Shown in pieces: positions 48,684-60,363 of a DNA stretch of 64,000 nucleotides. The DNA comes from Sequoia sempervirens (Eukaryota > Streptophyta > Pinopsida > Cupressales > Cupressaceae). The position numbers were made by a program, and so were the translations under genes. The stretch lies in assembly GCA_007258455.2 (NCBI GenBank), contig VDFB02047230.1:160588635-160652634 (forward strand), written 5' to 3'. Within the stretch, counting starts at the first letter, position 1, and each line of letters opens with the position of its first letter. The notes beneath the pieces were generated by a model. The model was not told where the DNA came from. It worked only from the letters and a program-made list of their open reading frames with translations, and did no database searches.

Positions 48684-49158
48684 TCAAGACCCGATCTGCT
48701 TCTTCCTTGCCAAGGCATCTCAAGTAAATGCCTTCATGGTTCTTCTTGTATAAAATGGAACCCTGTAATATGTAGCCATTACTTTTCAATCTTAGGGCTC
48801 GCTTTTGGACTCCTTGCAGGTGCGGTGGGCATTTATGGTTCAGCAAATAGTAGACGACATCTTGGTACCATTCTCCCCGGGAGACATCTTCAAGCTGGTA
48901 CTATTGCACCGTGAGTTCAAGTCCAGCCTCTGCTACTGTTTCGACAATTGTGCGGGTGAGTGCCTGCCCTCATACCAGTTTCATCGGTTGGATCTCTATG
49001 TCATACTCTTGTAGCAGGGTGACCCACTTAGCCCTTCATTCGCCCAATTCATTCTGCATGAGAAGCATTTTTACCGCTGGGTCGGGGACAATGGCGAACA
49101 CCTTGTTGCATAGGATGTAGTGTCTAAATTTTTTCACCCCTCTGACAAGAGCATACGC
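48684..49158 (-). pseudogene. Tat-like RNase H C-terminus and linker to integrase
   Basis: It continues the classical RNase H after the stop at 49159, with VKKFRHYI, VPDPAVKML, ALLQEYDIEI-like sequence and the linker EGIYLRCLGKEEADRVLKE before the integrase. In-frame TAG codons appear near 49020 and 48905. Confidence 0.7.
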
Positions 49159-50640
49159 CTACTTTTCGATGTTGTGATAACGCAATTCGACATCTTTGAG
49201 GGGAGCACTCATGAAGGTGATCAGATGCTCGTTTCCTTCATCATCCTTCTGGGTCAACATGCTAGCACATGAATGCTCTGAAGCAAATGAGTAGATGTAG
49301 AATGGCTTCAGATAGTCCGGGCTAACTAACATGGGTGCCTCAGCGATGACCGATTTGATTTCTTCAAAGGATTGTTTGGCATCAGGCGTCCATTCAACTT
49401 CGACGTCCTGTTTGAGCATGGCATTGAGGGGTTTAACAATCTCCGCAAAACTTGTGATGAATTTTCGGACAAAATTGATCTTTCCAAAGAAAGATTTTAA
49501 TTCCTTCTTGCTACCCGGGGGCTGAATTTTGAGTAAGAACTCGATGCGCTCAGGATCAATGGAGATTCCTTGTTCTGAAATGATGTGCCCGAGCAATCTG
49601 CCTTCAGTCACTCCGAAAATGCACTTCTTGGGGTTGAGGGAAACCTCAAACTCTCTGCATCTCTGAAATACTTTGCATAAGTCAGAGACGTGATCACCCC
49701 ACCTTTTAGAAAATACGGTCAAATCATCCATGTAGATGATTATGCACTTTCCAATTAGGTCCTTGAAGGCGATATCCATGGCGCATTGGAAAGTGGCGCC
49801 AGCATTGATGAGCCCGAAAGACATTCTTCTGTATGCGAATATTCTCCATTTAGTGGTGAATGCTGTTTTATGACGATCCTCATATTGTACCATTACCTGG
49901 TTATACCCGAAGTATCCATTGAGGAAAGACATCATCTAGGAGCCGTTGACGATCTGCAACACCTCGTCCAATGAAGGCACTAGATAGTTGTCTTTCTCTG
50001 AGGTGCGGTTGAGATTGCAGAAATCCACACACAATCTAATCTCCCCATTCTTTTTCTTGATCGGGACCAAGTTGGCCACCCACGTGGAGTGCTTGACTGG
50101 AAAAATGATTCTAGCCAAGAGCAATTTTTGCACCTCCTTATAAACGACCGGTTCCAACAAGGCATTGATAGGGCGCTGCCGCTGGCGGAAAGACCTCACT
50201 TCTGTTTTAAGAGGGATAGTGTGTGTAATGACAGAAGTGTCATAAGTTTTCAAATCTTCATAGCTCCATGCCACCACGTCATGGTACTTTCGCAACACAC
50301 TCGTGAATCCTCTTCTTTCCTCCGGCGTGCACACCTTGCCGATAAAAACATTCTTGATCTCCTCGGCTGTCCCAAGGTTGTGTGCATCACACTGGTTGCT
50401 TATGGCCTCCTTTTTCATTTGCTGATCCTGATATCTGATTTGATCCAAGTTGAACATGCGTTCCAGCTGAACCATACCTTTGGGGATTGTGTTAGTCTTG
50501 AGGTTGATAACCCCCTCTATGTCCAGTTCGGCTTCTTGTGGATCAACCTCATCGATTATTTGAGCTGCGAAGATATCGGAGCTTGTGATGAACTGAAGAA
50601 TATGCTTGTCGTCATTGAATACTTGCAGGTGGATAATATT
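49159..50640 (-). pseudogene. Tat-like reverse transcriptase and classical RNase H start
   Basis: It begins after the first RNase H with a linker, then WVANLVPIKKKNGEIRLCVD (50080), LVPSLDEVLQ, a stop at 49936, then FGLINAGATFQ, the catalytic YMDD (IIYMDDLTVF, 49725), GHIISEQG and the RNase H start at about 49290. There the usual TDAS block reads YSFASEHSC, so the first catalytic Asp is missing. This loss is typical of Tat elements that carry a second RNase H (family knowledge). Apart from the single stop the frame is well kept over about 480 codons. Confidence 0.85.
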
Positions 50641-51085
50641 ATCTAGGACCGATGGCGTAGATGTTAGCTCAACAGTGAATTTCTTGAGCCCAGACAAAGA
50701 GAGGGGTTGTAGCGTGCTAGCCGCTTGAGCCAAGGCATCAGCTGTGCGATTCTGAGTACGAGGGATTAGTTGTATATTGAATGCATCTAAGCCCTCTAAG
50801 AGATCCTAGACCCTATGCCTATAGTCTCCGATCATGACAGGAATACAACTTCCTGACTTGTTTAACTATGAGTGTGGAATCCCCAGAAACTTGCAACATT
50901 TTTACGTTTTTCTTTAAGGCCATGAGAAGGCCAAGGACTAAGGCCTCATATTTCGCTACGTTATTGGTGCAATAAAACTGCAATTGGTGGGCAGTGAGAA
51001 ATGTTTTACCTGTTGGGCTAATGAGTTCGACCCCAGCTCCAGCTCCTTGTCTGCACTTGGATCCATCAAATCGGAGCATCCAACA
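50641..51085 (-). pseudogene. Archaeal-type (second) RNase H, upstream of reverse transcriptase
   Basis: Key blocks are FDGSKCRQGAGAG (51065), VAKYEALVLGL, VSGDSTLIVKQV and, after a frameshift near 50820, NRTADALAQAAS (50740). These supply all four expected acidic residues: Asp, Glu, Asp, Asp. The fold is the one acquired by Tat elements in addition to their own RNase H. Here it precedes the reverse transcriptase, whereas in Ogre and Retand it follows the classical RNase H (from memory). It probably replaced the inactive classical domain. Confidence 0.7.
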
Positions 51086-51917
51086 AGCGAAGGATCCCTT
51101 ATCTTCATATCTGTTTGAGCTTCCGCCCCTTTTCGGCTAGACGGCTGACCCTGTAATCTCAAAGGAATTCTTTGATTCGAGGCTATGATCAACAGGCAAT
51201 TCTTGTGGTGCCTCCTTTGGCGTTTGCATCTGAGGAGCAGCTATTTTTCTAACATGCGCCACTACTGCTTGGCACAAGTAACAATCAAATTCAGAGTGTG
51301 CAGCATTGTGAACCCTGCACTAGTTCGGCAATAAGAGATCCTAGAAATTCATTTGGGCCCCTAGGCTGAGCTGGTCCTTTGTGCACTTTTCCATGAATTC
51401 CTAGAAGCCATTGAGCAATCCCCAGTTGTCATCCTTATCCGGCTCATCATTAGCTTCTACCAATGTTTATGTGTCTGGGGGTATTCGAGTACAATTGGTC
51501 GAAGGGCTACACAACACCAACAACACTTCATCTGTGTGTTCTTCCTGAAGCCTGACCTCATTTTGATAGGCAAAAGGGCGATAATTCCCTAAATCAGTCT
51601 CGACGAATAACACCTCACTGAAATTGTTGTATTCTGTGATCATGTACTTCATACGGGGTTCACGGTCGACACAGATCTGATTTGGAGCAATCTGGGAATA
51701 GTTGTACTGCTACTGAGGCTACAGATAGGAAGATGTGGGAGGCGCATAATTCAATGGCTGCCTCGGATGCGGCACCATAGACAATTGAAGTACCTGGTTC
51801 ATAAGAGGGGTTTGATCATCAAACGCTTGATTAAGCCCTTGAATCTGCATTGGGTGGGCTACCGGCCCCAATGAAGGTAGCGGGCCAGAGATATTCTGCC
51901 CCAAGTTTGCACTAGCG
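51086..51917 (-). pseudogene. Gag C-terminus or linker of the Tat-like element, truncated
   Basis: Pro/Gln-rich sequence (for example PLNYAPPTSSYL) is followed by acidic segments with stops and a Cys/His-rich stretch at about 51300 (CRVHNAAHSEFDCYLC) that could be a zinc-binding knuckle. I see no retropepsin DTG/DSG motif. Coding begins abruptly at the giant LTR edge, so the N-terminal part of gag and any leader on this strand are missing. Confidence 0.5.
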
Positions 51918-51922
51918 ACACA

Positions 51923-51944
51923 GGTAGTGCATATGTGCACTACC
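51923..51944. repeat. Perfect palindrome at the LTR/pol junction
   Basis: Arms GGTAGTGCA and TGCACTACC around TATG, a few bases inside the broken edge of LTR copy 2. Confidence 0.9.
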
Positions 51945-52777
51945 TCTCTTGAAAGACAATCTCCCACAATCGAATTGTAGAACACTATCCAAAGGTCTCT
52001 CAGATGTCAGGTCATGCTTAGATACCTCAGTAGTTTGATGTGATTTGTTGGAATCACAAGGCGGTCTTACAGAAAATACAAAGTGTGGATACAAAGCATG
52101 GAAGTTGGATCTAGAAATGGAGATCTTGGGATAAAAGCTATTATGAGTTGGTTGTAGGTTCAAACAGCAATCTTGAACTCCATTTAGTGGTTGGATTTGG
52201 CTTTACAATGTGCAATGAACCTTAGCAGAGGTTAGTTACTAAAAAAAGGAAAAGGGCGAAGGAGAGGAAAAGTTCCTAAGTCTGAAGCTTGCTATGAATA
52301 GTGACAATGGAGTTCCTGCAATAGACAATTCTTTAAAACAATATCCCACTTAACCAAGGATTTCACAGTATCATGGAAATTGTGCTATCTTCTAAGGGCT
52401 ACAGATATTTCATCCTTCATCCACCACATACATGCATGAATCGAAGATAAATGTTTGGGGTAGCTTCAAATCAAGTCCAGGCTAAATTTGCACGGCTATC
52501 TACCTTCAGCAAACAACAAAAAGTGTGGACTAAGGGATCATCAACAAAGCAGGAATTTTCACAATCACCCAACAACATTCCTAAGATTTATCCAAAGAAA
52601 GTAAACAACTAACTAAACAGCAGTAAGATCTAAGCTAAACATCTAATATTGGAGAATGAATCATGTCACATGGGAGAAACTAAAAAAATACACCAAGTTA
52701 ATGATATTTCTTATAAATTTCAGCAGCATGTCTTTACAACAACTCAACTCTATCTTTTGCAAATGAGAGGAGTGCCT

Positions 52778-52785
52778 TATTTATA
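52778..52785 (-). promoter_or_regulatory. TATA box in giant LTR copy 2
   Basis: TATAAATA on the minus strand, the counterpart of 39056-39063. A transcript from here would run about 0.8 kb through the LTR into the minus-strand pol. Confidence 0.6.
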
Positions 52786-52981
52786 GTTTTCCAAAAGTTA
52801 AATGAATGGCCAAGATTCATTACAATTGTGTGGCCAAGATTCATTACAAAATAGGGTTTCACCTACCCCTAAATAGATTACAATTTAAAATTACACTTCT
52901 GTCTCTTCCCTATTTTGTCCTCTTATGGATGACACTATAGCTCTTTTGTCTTGTAGCTGATTGCTGTTTCCTTTGTTGTAG

Positions 52982-54006
52982 CTACTCTTCCAGGGAGGTC
53001 TTCTTCTTTGGCTGGGCTATCCTCTTGCTCCTTGGAAGCTGCGTGTTCTATGTGCTTGAGGATGACGGCCTGGAACTTGTCGATTTCAAAGATTTCACAT
53101 CGTAATGCCTAGTAGCTCCACTCCTTAGCGTTCTCTTCCAGCTTTTTCCAATCTTCGTCATACTTCGAGCCTTGGTCTCTAAATAGCTCTGATCGGTCGA
53201 AGGCGCAGGCAACAAAACTTAGGAACTCCGTTGTGATTTCTTCGGCTGTCCCGTCCTTCATCTTCTCCTGGAAGTATGGCTTAATCTTTTCTGTATCCAT
53301 TTGCACGGTGGGCATATCATATCCCGTCATTATCTTGAGATATTTGGTGCATTCTGCCCAGATTTCTTTGATCCACTCTACTCAGGATTTGCTCCAACCT
53401 GCCCTTCCAGTTGTCGAGGTCTCTGCGCCACACATCCACTAGCCAATGATCTTCCTTTTTTAGCTCTAGCTTTTCCTCCCATGTGTTCTCAGGCATCTAA
53501 AGGATGGCTTCAATTCTCGGGAGGGTGGAGTCGTATGTTGCAGGGAAATTGGTGCAGAGTCTCCTTGTGCTCTCCAGGGACTAGATCAGGTCCAAAAACT
53601 TGTTGGCTGTCTGCACAGCCCTGCTGATTCCCATGTTTTCGACGTATGTGACTTGTTGGAACCAATCCTCGGTGGTTTTCTCCAAGTTCTTCCTTCTCTC
53701 CATCTTGTCGATCTATTCTTTGGAGAGCAACTGCAGTGCGACTATGGAGGTGGTGGGTAGGTCATCCACTAAGGACCATTGTTGTATGTAGTCTGTTAGG
53801 GCAACAACTCGCGCTTTAAGCTCATCCTTGGAGACTTTGTCTTGCTTTATTAGGTGCACCACCGTGGCCACCGACTCCTCCAGGTGCTCAACCTTTTGCT
53901 CTCTAGTTGCCATCCCCAAGTCAATGGTGGAGATATTATAACTCACCCCTGTTTGGCCAACTATAGGCATTGCAATTTATGCCGCTCGGGAACTAGAAGC
54001 ATCCAT
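52982..54006 (-). pseudogene. LTR ORF b, copy 2
   Basis: Counterpart of 39260-40300, starting MDAS at 54006. It keeps HLEESVATVVHLIKQDKVSK and DLPTTSIVALQLLSKE, then has stops (for example near 53714 where copy 1 has Gln), a small deletion near 53380 and a frameshift just before the end. It is more damaged than copy 1. Confidence 0.5.
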
Positions 54007-54018
54007 TGTTATCTTGGA

Positions 54019-57000
54019 TCAGACCTTGGGCTTCTTCTCCTTCTTTGTCGTGATCTGGGAATGAGCCAAGATGGCCTCCAACCTCGCCTTTGGGTCCTTC
54101 AGCATTGGGGTTGTCTTCTCAAGTTGCCTCTCCAACCAATCGGGCACAATAGACTTATCCTTGGGCGCATCATGGCTTCCCTCACCCTTCTCCGTCAAAG
54201 GCAAGACTTTTGCCTCTTTCTCCTTTTGGGGTTCTTCTTTCTCTGGGGCAGCATCCTCCTCCTCTTCGTTGGAGTCACGAATGAATACGGGGCGTTTGAC
54301 GGGCAGCTTGGTGGACGGCTGTCAGGTGGGACTTCCTTCTTTTGCTACTTCTTCTTCCCTCTTCTCTTCAGTAACCTCAGCCTCGGGGCTTTTGACGACA
54401 AGGGTCTCAGCCTCAGATAAATCCTTTTGTGGCTGCTCCTCTGGTGGCTGCTCCTCTTCACCATGGGGTGACTCTTCTGTTTCCTCCACAACGTTTTTTA
54501 GCTCCTGCGCCATCTCCTCCTCAAGGTCCTCATCGAAAGTCTGGATGATTTCCTTGGCACCTGAGCCACCCTCCTCATCTCCGCTCTCGAAAGAGCCAGT
54601 CTCTTCTTCCTCATAGACCACCTTGTCGATGGTTCGGTGCTGTACTCGGGGTGCTCGTGATACTCATCGGCCTCCTCCTCAATAGACTTCGAGGCTTCCT
54701 GCTCTCGCTCCTCCAACTCTTTTGAGATAAGCGTTGTGGCTTCCATAGTCGGCAGCCCTATCGGCAGTTGTGAAGGTTGGGTAGTTGCGAGGACCTGGGC
54801 AAGGACCTGGGCAAGGGCTGCTTGGAGAGCTAGATTCATTAGGATCTGGGAGAGCTCAGGGGGGAGATTTTGCATATGTCTCGTAAGGGCCTCGAGCATA
54901 GTGGCGAGGGGAACATGTGATGTTATTGTTTCCAGAGGGAGTGATGTAATTGGAGACATGGTAGCAGAGGAAGGAGGAGTGGTCACGCCAGAAGAGGAAT
55001 CAATGACGACCACCGACCTGACCAGGGGCGAAGGGGCAAGATGGACAGAAATTTCCACTGCCGGCAGAGAAGCGGTGACCGCAATCAGGGAGGTGGGCGG
55101 TGCAATAGGAGGAGCAGGAAGAGCCAAAGGAGGTCAGGGTTCTTTCGCACTCACCACTTGCTTAAGCCTTTTGGGAGACGAGCCTCCCGTTTCTTTCTTT
55201 GCTTGTTCCTTGGGATCTGGAGACTGTGTCATCTCTGTTCCTTTCCTCTTCTGGGACCTAGTGACGGGAGGAGACTTGGAGGTCCTGCCAGTTGATGTGG
55301 TGGCAGCAACGTCTTCTGTGGCACTTGGCTCGCTCTTGAGCCCTTCATATGTTAGGACTACTCCTTGTCGCTTTAGGTGAGCCACCTGCCCATCGATCCA
55401 TTCCTTAGTATGAGTTATGATTGGCTGGGTGATGGTATCTAGGTCATTGACCTCTTGTTCGTCCCAGTTGATCGACGGTATTGCTAGGTTAGCAACTGCA
55501 GGGTACCTCGGGTGCATAATGGTGGACTCATCTTCCTCGACTTGGTCTAGTACAGGGAATGGTTGCACTCTTCTCAGGAATAGCACGGTCATGCGCATGT
55601 AGTGCCTTGCGCGCACCTCTTTGTCATCTTTGCAGTCGGCTCAAAAATATTCAATGTGGTATTGGTGGGCATACAGCGGCCCCAGTGCCTTCCTTACATG
55701 GCCATGTGGATCCATCCGTGGGCGGGTAGTGTACCAGTCAAAATTGTAATCCTTGAGCTCCTTCTTAGAGTTGCTGGCACATTGGGAAGTCTATAGTTGA
55801 TACAGGCCCTGGCCAAGGGTCATGGGGTAGGAGATCCTCGCTATGTGTTTATTGTTGAAGATTGCCTGGATATGTTGGAGCTGTCGAGAAAGCTCCAGGA
55901 GGATGATCCTGTCATTTGGGTACTGTGGCAATCTATTTGGCTGTTTCATGAAACCCTGGGTCCGGATGTAGGTAAACTTGGGAAACTGGATGAACAGAAA
56001 GGCATATTCTTTTAGGAGCACCCTAGCGTTGTGGGAGACCCTCCTCTCGAAGTCTCCAACGATCAACCTGATGATATGGCCAATGAAGGCGTCATTGATC
56101 TGTCAGTACTCCTTCTTGAAGTTGCGATATTAGAGCTATGGATATTTATCAAATGGTTTCATCCCTCACTTAGGCCCCTGATCGGGTGCCACAAATAACC
56201 CGCTGTACTATCTTTGACCTGCCAGGGAGTACACCAGGTAGGAGGTCATGTAGAACTTAGAACTCTTCTTCACGTTGGCGAACTGCTCATGGAAGTAGTT
56301 GCTAATGATGCTTCCCCAGTCGAATGAAACCTTGGTTGTAACATCCTCATTCCCCCATAGGATCTGTTCAATGTAATATGCCATCCACTCCTGGAAGTAG
56401 GTGGCCGTTGGAAGACCCATGACCCTGCTCAACATGGTCACCAAGTCGTGGTAGTCCTTGTGGAAGTTTCTACGGAAGAGTTCCTGGGGAACCTTCGCAG
56501 CGCTGCCCCATTTTTCCTTAAGCCAATGGAGGTTGATTGAATTTTTGCACCTTGATGGATTAGCATCCCACGCCGCTTGGCATTGTTATAATGTAGGGAC
56601 CTCCATCTGTTGGAACGTGGGAATGTGGAATGTTTTGGTAATCCCTTCTGGCGACATGTCCGTAAGGATGTTTCCCTCCTTATCCACAATCGTTCTGTTG
56701 TCGGTTTGATAGGCTTCTCAGCAAGCCATCACTAGTTCGGGTGCCACCAGAGAGGGAGAGAAGCTGGCGACCTTGGCTATTCCACATTGCCGTATTAATC
56801 TGGCGTTCTTCGTTGTCGGGTTGACCTTGACTCTCTGAGTGAATTCATCTATGTCAACCTGACCGATATTTGTATCTGAAATCTCCTTCCAGTCTGTTGA
56901 GACCTTTGAGTGGAGCGGCTCGCCTTGGAACTGATACTTCATTTGGTCCTTGTCTTCCTTTCCTCGAGGGGTCCTTCCTGACTTTTTTCCCTTGTCCTTT

Positions 57001-57038
57001 TCGGCAGTGGCCCCTGAAGTTCTTGCAGCCGTTTCCAT
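54019..57038 (-). pseudogene. LTR ORF a, copy 2
   Basis: Counterpart of 40313-43319, with ATG at 57038 after the conserved acceptor. Segments at 56208-56444 and 55134-55616 are better preserved than in copy 1 and show that several copy 1 stops were Gln codons. The acidic block (VYEEEETGSFESGDEEGG, 54615) and the shared stop at 54019 are intact. Stops and frameshifts of its own lie near 56115, 55790 and 55130. Confidence 0.6.
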
Positions 57039-57043
57039 ATATT

Positions 57044-58660
57044 CTGCAAGCAAGGGCAAAGTCAGCACAATAAAATATCAAAAGTGTTCATGTTAGTCCA
57101 TATTTTAAAAATAACATCTAAATAATCAATCAAGTATATCATAAATCTTATCTCTAGATGTTATCGATCTTCGCTTCAGGGCATTTGGACAATCCGGGCC
57201 CGGAGGGCCGGACTTCCCTGGTAGGAATGCTATCTGGAAGGGAAAATGTAGCCGAAAGCTCCCGAAGACCCTTCTTGGCCAAATTTCAATGTTTTAGGAG
57301 GCCCATGATGGAGAAGAGCACAATTTGGGAGGTGGGTCGAAGTCGTATTATGATTTTAGGATCGTTTGGATGGATCTAGGAGGACCCGGAGGTTTCAAGT
57401 CGGGACGCTGTTGACAGACGGCCGTCGGCGATGGCAAACAGCAGGCGGAAATCCGGTGGTGGAAGTCCGAGGCCCGGGGCCCGAATGACAAAAAGGCGGC
57501 CGACGTGTGCATCGTTTAGGTTTGGCGGCATTCAGCCAGGCGCGGCCCGGCGGCTGGGGCACTGGTGGGCATAAGTTTATCTTTCAAGTTCAGCGGAAAT
57601 TGGTATACCGGGGCTCGGAAGTTGGAGCGCCGGAGGGCCTTGGCCGTTAGCAACAGCGGGCGAGTGACAGACTTCTGAAGAAGGAAGTCTGGCAACCGGC
57701 ACCTAGAGAGCATAAGGCACAGCGGGAAGCTCCATTCAGAACAGCGGGCGAGGACCAGAAGTCTGGGACATGGGGTCCGGTGCATTGACAGCCGCAGGGA
57801 GTTTCGGCGAGAGCACATGGCAGAGGGGAGTTCGGGGCCTGGCACTCGGGCGGATGGAGCGAGGATTCTGGCATCAGGAGTGCGATGACCTTCCACGAAC
57901 GGAAGTCCGGGAGCTGGACTCCGGGGACGCGGCAGCCGCGGATGGGAAACAACCAGTGAGCGGCAGTGAAAAGGTTGGAGTCCGGGGGTTGGGCGGCATC
58001 AGAGTGTTCGCTGAAAGACCCCGCCGTGGGTAACGGCGGCAAAGGAGGCACAGAGGCCCGACATTCGGGGCCCGAAGGCGTTAATGAAGTGACAATTTCG
58101 TATCACCAACAGCGAGAGCCAGGGCGGAGCCCGGGGTGCAGGAAGCCTGGGGATGAATTCCGTTGAAGACGGCGAAAATAGGGTGGAACTCCGGGGACGG
58201 AACCCCGGGGTCCGAAGCCCGACATGACAAAAGGACACCTGCTCAATTTTGAAGTTTGGATGGCAATGGACATTCTGGGGCTCGAAAGCCGGGAGGCAGG
58301 AGCAGGTTCACAGTTCAAGCGTGGTGAAGTTTAAACGGAAGCCCGGGCAGGGAAACCTGACGGACCAGGCCCGGCGGGGAGGATTGCCGTCTTGGGGAGA
58401 GTTTGAAGTTTGAACTTTGACGGCAAAGGTAGAGCTCGGACCCGGGTCGAGGAATCGCCCTGCGTGAAGAACAGCCACGTCGCGGAAAAGTCCCCAGTCG
58501 GCGGCGAGGGCAATTCCGATAGGTTTGGCAGATTTTCAAGACATGGGTAATGAGTGCAACTTGGTTTTCTCCCTGTTTATGCCTCCCTAAGAATTTGTTC
58601 ATTTATTTAAATCTTTGAAAATCATGAAAAAGACGTATGAGAGGGCAACCGATTGCCTAC
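57044..58660 (-). other. Candidate 5'-untranslated intron, copy 2
   Basis: Donor GTAGGCA at 58660 and acceptor CCCTTGCTTGCAG ending at 57044 match copy 1 exactly in position relative to the ATG. Confidence 0.4.
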
Positions 58661-58820
58661 CTCGAATACGCAGAGCGGGGAGATGTGGGATCTACCGGGG
58701 GTCGACAGAGTGAAGTTGACGGTGAAGATCGCGACGTAGTCGAATGCGGTGGGATTCGGATGCTATCTTCTCAATTGGATCCAATCCTGTAGAATGAAAA
58801 TGACTTCGGCGGTTTGGGCA

Positions 58821-58827
58821 TTTTATA
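58821..58827 (-). promoter_or_regulatory. TATA box upstream of LTR ORF a, copy 2
   Basis: TATAAAA on the minus strand in GGGGTATAAAATGCCC, the counterpart of 45101-45107. Confidence 0.55.
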
Positions 58828-59631
58828 CCCCAACCTCCATTAATACCCGTAATAAATGATCGTACGGCCGCGGGAAAGTTGGTGAGTTTTGAATTTAGGT
58901 CAGTGGCGGCGGCGGCAACTTTGGGGCTCGGCGGCTGGGAAGACATGAGGTGACGGCTGCCGTAAGGTTTTCGCATTGCGTAGGCGACGGCGGTGGCGAG
59001 AGGTTCGGGGCCCAGAGGGCGGGAATCCGACAGGAATCCTCCATCGAGGACGGCGGAACTGTCACGGAGTTCCGGGAACGGAACTCTAGATGGTTGGGCC
59101 CAGAAAGTCCCACGGCAGGCAGTTAAAAACAAACCACGGCGGAGAAAACCCAGGCGGGGCTTGAGGAGCGGGAGGCTGCCAGAGGCTTGCCGTCGTGGAC
59201 GACGAGCCTGGGACGGAAGTCCGAAAGTGGACTTCTTGGGCTCGGGGCCCAAAGGGGTAGACGCCACCTCGAAAACTTGCGACGAATTCCAGACAGAGGG
59301 CGGCAGGGCAGACCCCGAGGGGCGGGAAGACATCCAGCGAATGCACACGAATGATAATTTCAAAGGCAAAGCCCCAACGCAGACCCTGGATGCCCGGGCG
59401 GAGGGGCCCCGTTCGGAAATAAAATGCCAAAGGGATTCCACGAGGCCGGCAGAGAAAACCAAAAGAGGAGGCAGGCATGATCGCTTTATGATGGAACTTT
59501 GGAGCAACATCAACCATGCAGAACATCAAAAAAGAGGGGCACGCAAAATGAGGTAGCCCCAAAAGACCTGACGAGGCAAAAGAAAAGAGGGTCCCCGTTC
59601 CGAACGGGGCGTGTGTGCTAAGGGCACAACA

Positions 59632-59636
59632 CAACC
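59632..59636. repeat. Target-site duplication CAACC, right copy
   Basis: Exact copy of 38156-38160, after which integrase coding resumes. Confidence 0.85.
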
Positions 59637-60363
59637 CTTATCACAACATTGGTCAATGAATATAATATAAGGCATAGGAAATCTACCCCCTATCACCCTT
59701 AGGCCAATGGCTAGTCTGAGGTGACCAATAGGGAAATAGAGGCTATCTTGACCAAAATAGTGGCTATTCATAGGAAAGATTAGGCAAATAGGTTTCCAGA
59801 AGCTATCTGGGCTTATAGGACCACTTGGAAGACAACCAATGGTTTCACTCCTTTTGAATTATTGTATGGGAAGACATCCATGATGCCTATAGAGTTTGAG
59901 CATAAAACTCTTAGGACTGCACTAGATCTTGGGATAGACATATCCCAGGTACAAAAGGACAGAATGTAGTTGAATGCTTTGGATGAGATGAGGAAGTCAA
60001 CCCTTCATCATATTGAGATAGTGCAAAATCGAAGAGTCAAATGGCATGAAAAATACATAAAGGAAAAAAATTCTAGCTAGGAGATTGGGCACTCCTTTAT
60101 GACTCTAGGTATCAAGATAATGTAGGTAAGTTGCAGGCTAGGTGGTTGGGTCCATATCAAGTTACAAAAGTCTTCCCCAATGGTGTTGTTCAACTCACAA
60201 CCATTGACCCTGTCAAATTCAAACTCTTGGTCAACGGTCACTGTCTCAGGGTATATCATAAACCAACTTCCAAGCTAGAATTCATGCAACAATTTATTCA
60301 ACACCAAACCTCTAAACTTCTTGTAGCTAAAGGAAGTAGACCTAGTGTCCCTCCTTCTGACTA
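59637..60363 (+). pseudogene. Athila-like integrase, C-terminal part
   Basis: It continues the integrase broken at 38160: IRHRKSTPYHPQANG (59670), the catalytic Glu region (SEVTNREIEAIL), AIWAYRTTWKT and GFTPFELLYGK. After a shift in an A-run near 60068 it goes on with LYDSRYQDNVGK and a C-terminal RWLGPYQVTKVFPNGVVQL block, ending at 60363. There is no chromodomain. Stops lie near 59711, 59781 and 59970. Confidence 0.85.

Larger units (their letters stand above)
38161..59631. mobile_element. 21.5 kb LTR unit with giant LTRs and a minus-strand pol
   Basis: The unit is bounded by CAACC duplications and built as giant LTR (38161-45924), about 6 kb internal region, giant LTR (51918-59631). A primer-binding site and leader at 45927-46400 read on the plus strand, whereas pol (46841-51917) and the LTR TATA boxes read on the minus strand. 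No polypurine tract is seen at either LTR. The second LTR lacks about 30 bases at its left edge. One duplication around the whole shows that it integrated as a single unit, or that later changes were internal. Strand is left open because the signals conflict. Confidence 0.8.
51918..59631. repeat. Giant LTR, copy 2 (7.71 kb)
   Basis: It aligns with copy 1 from ACACAGG(C/T)AGTGCATATG to CACAACA. The left edge lacks about 30 bases present in copy 1 (38161-38190) and joins gag-like coding directly, with no polypurine tract. The right edge abuts the CAACC duplication. Confidence 0.85.
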
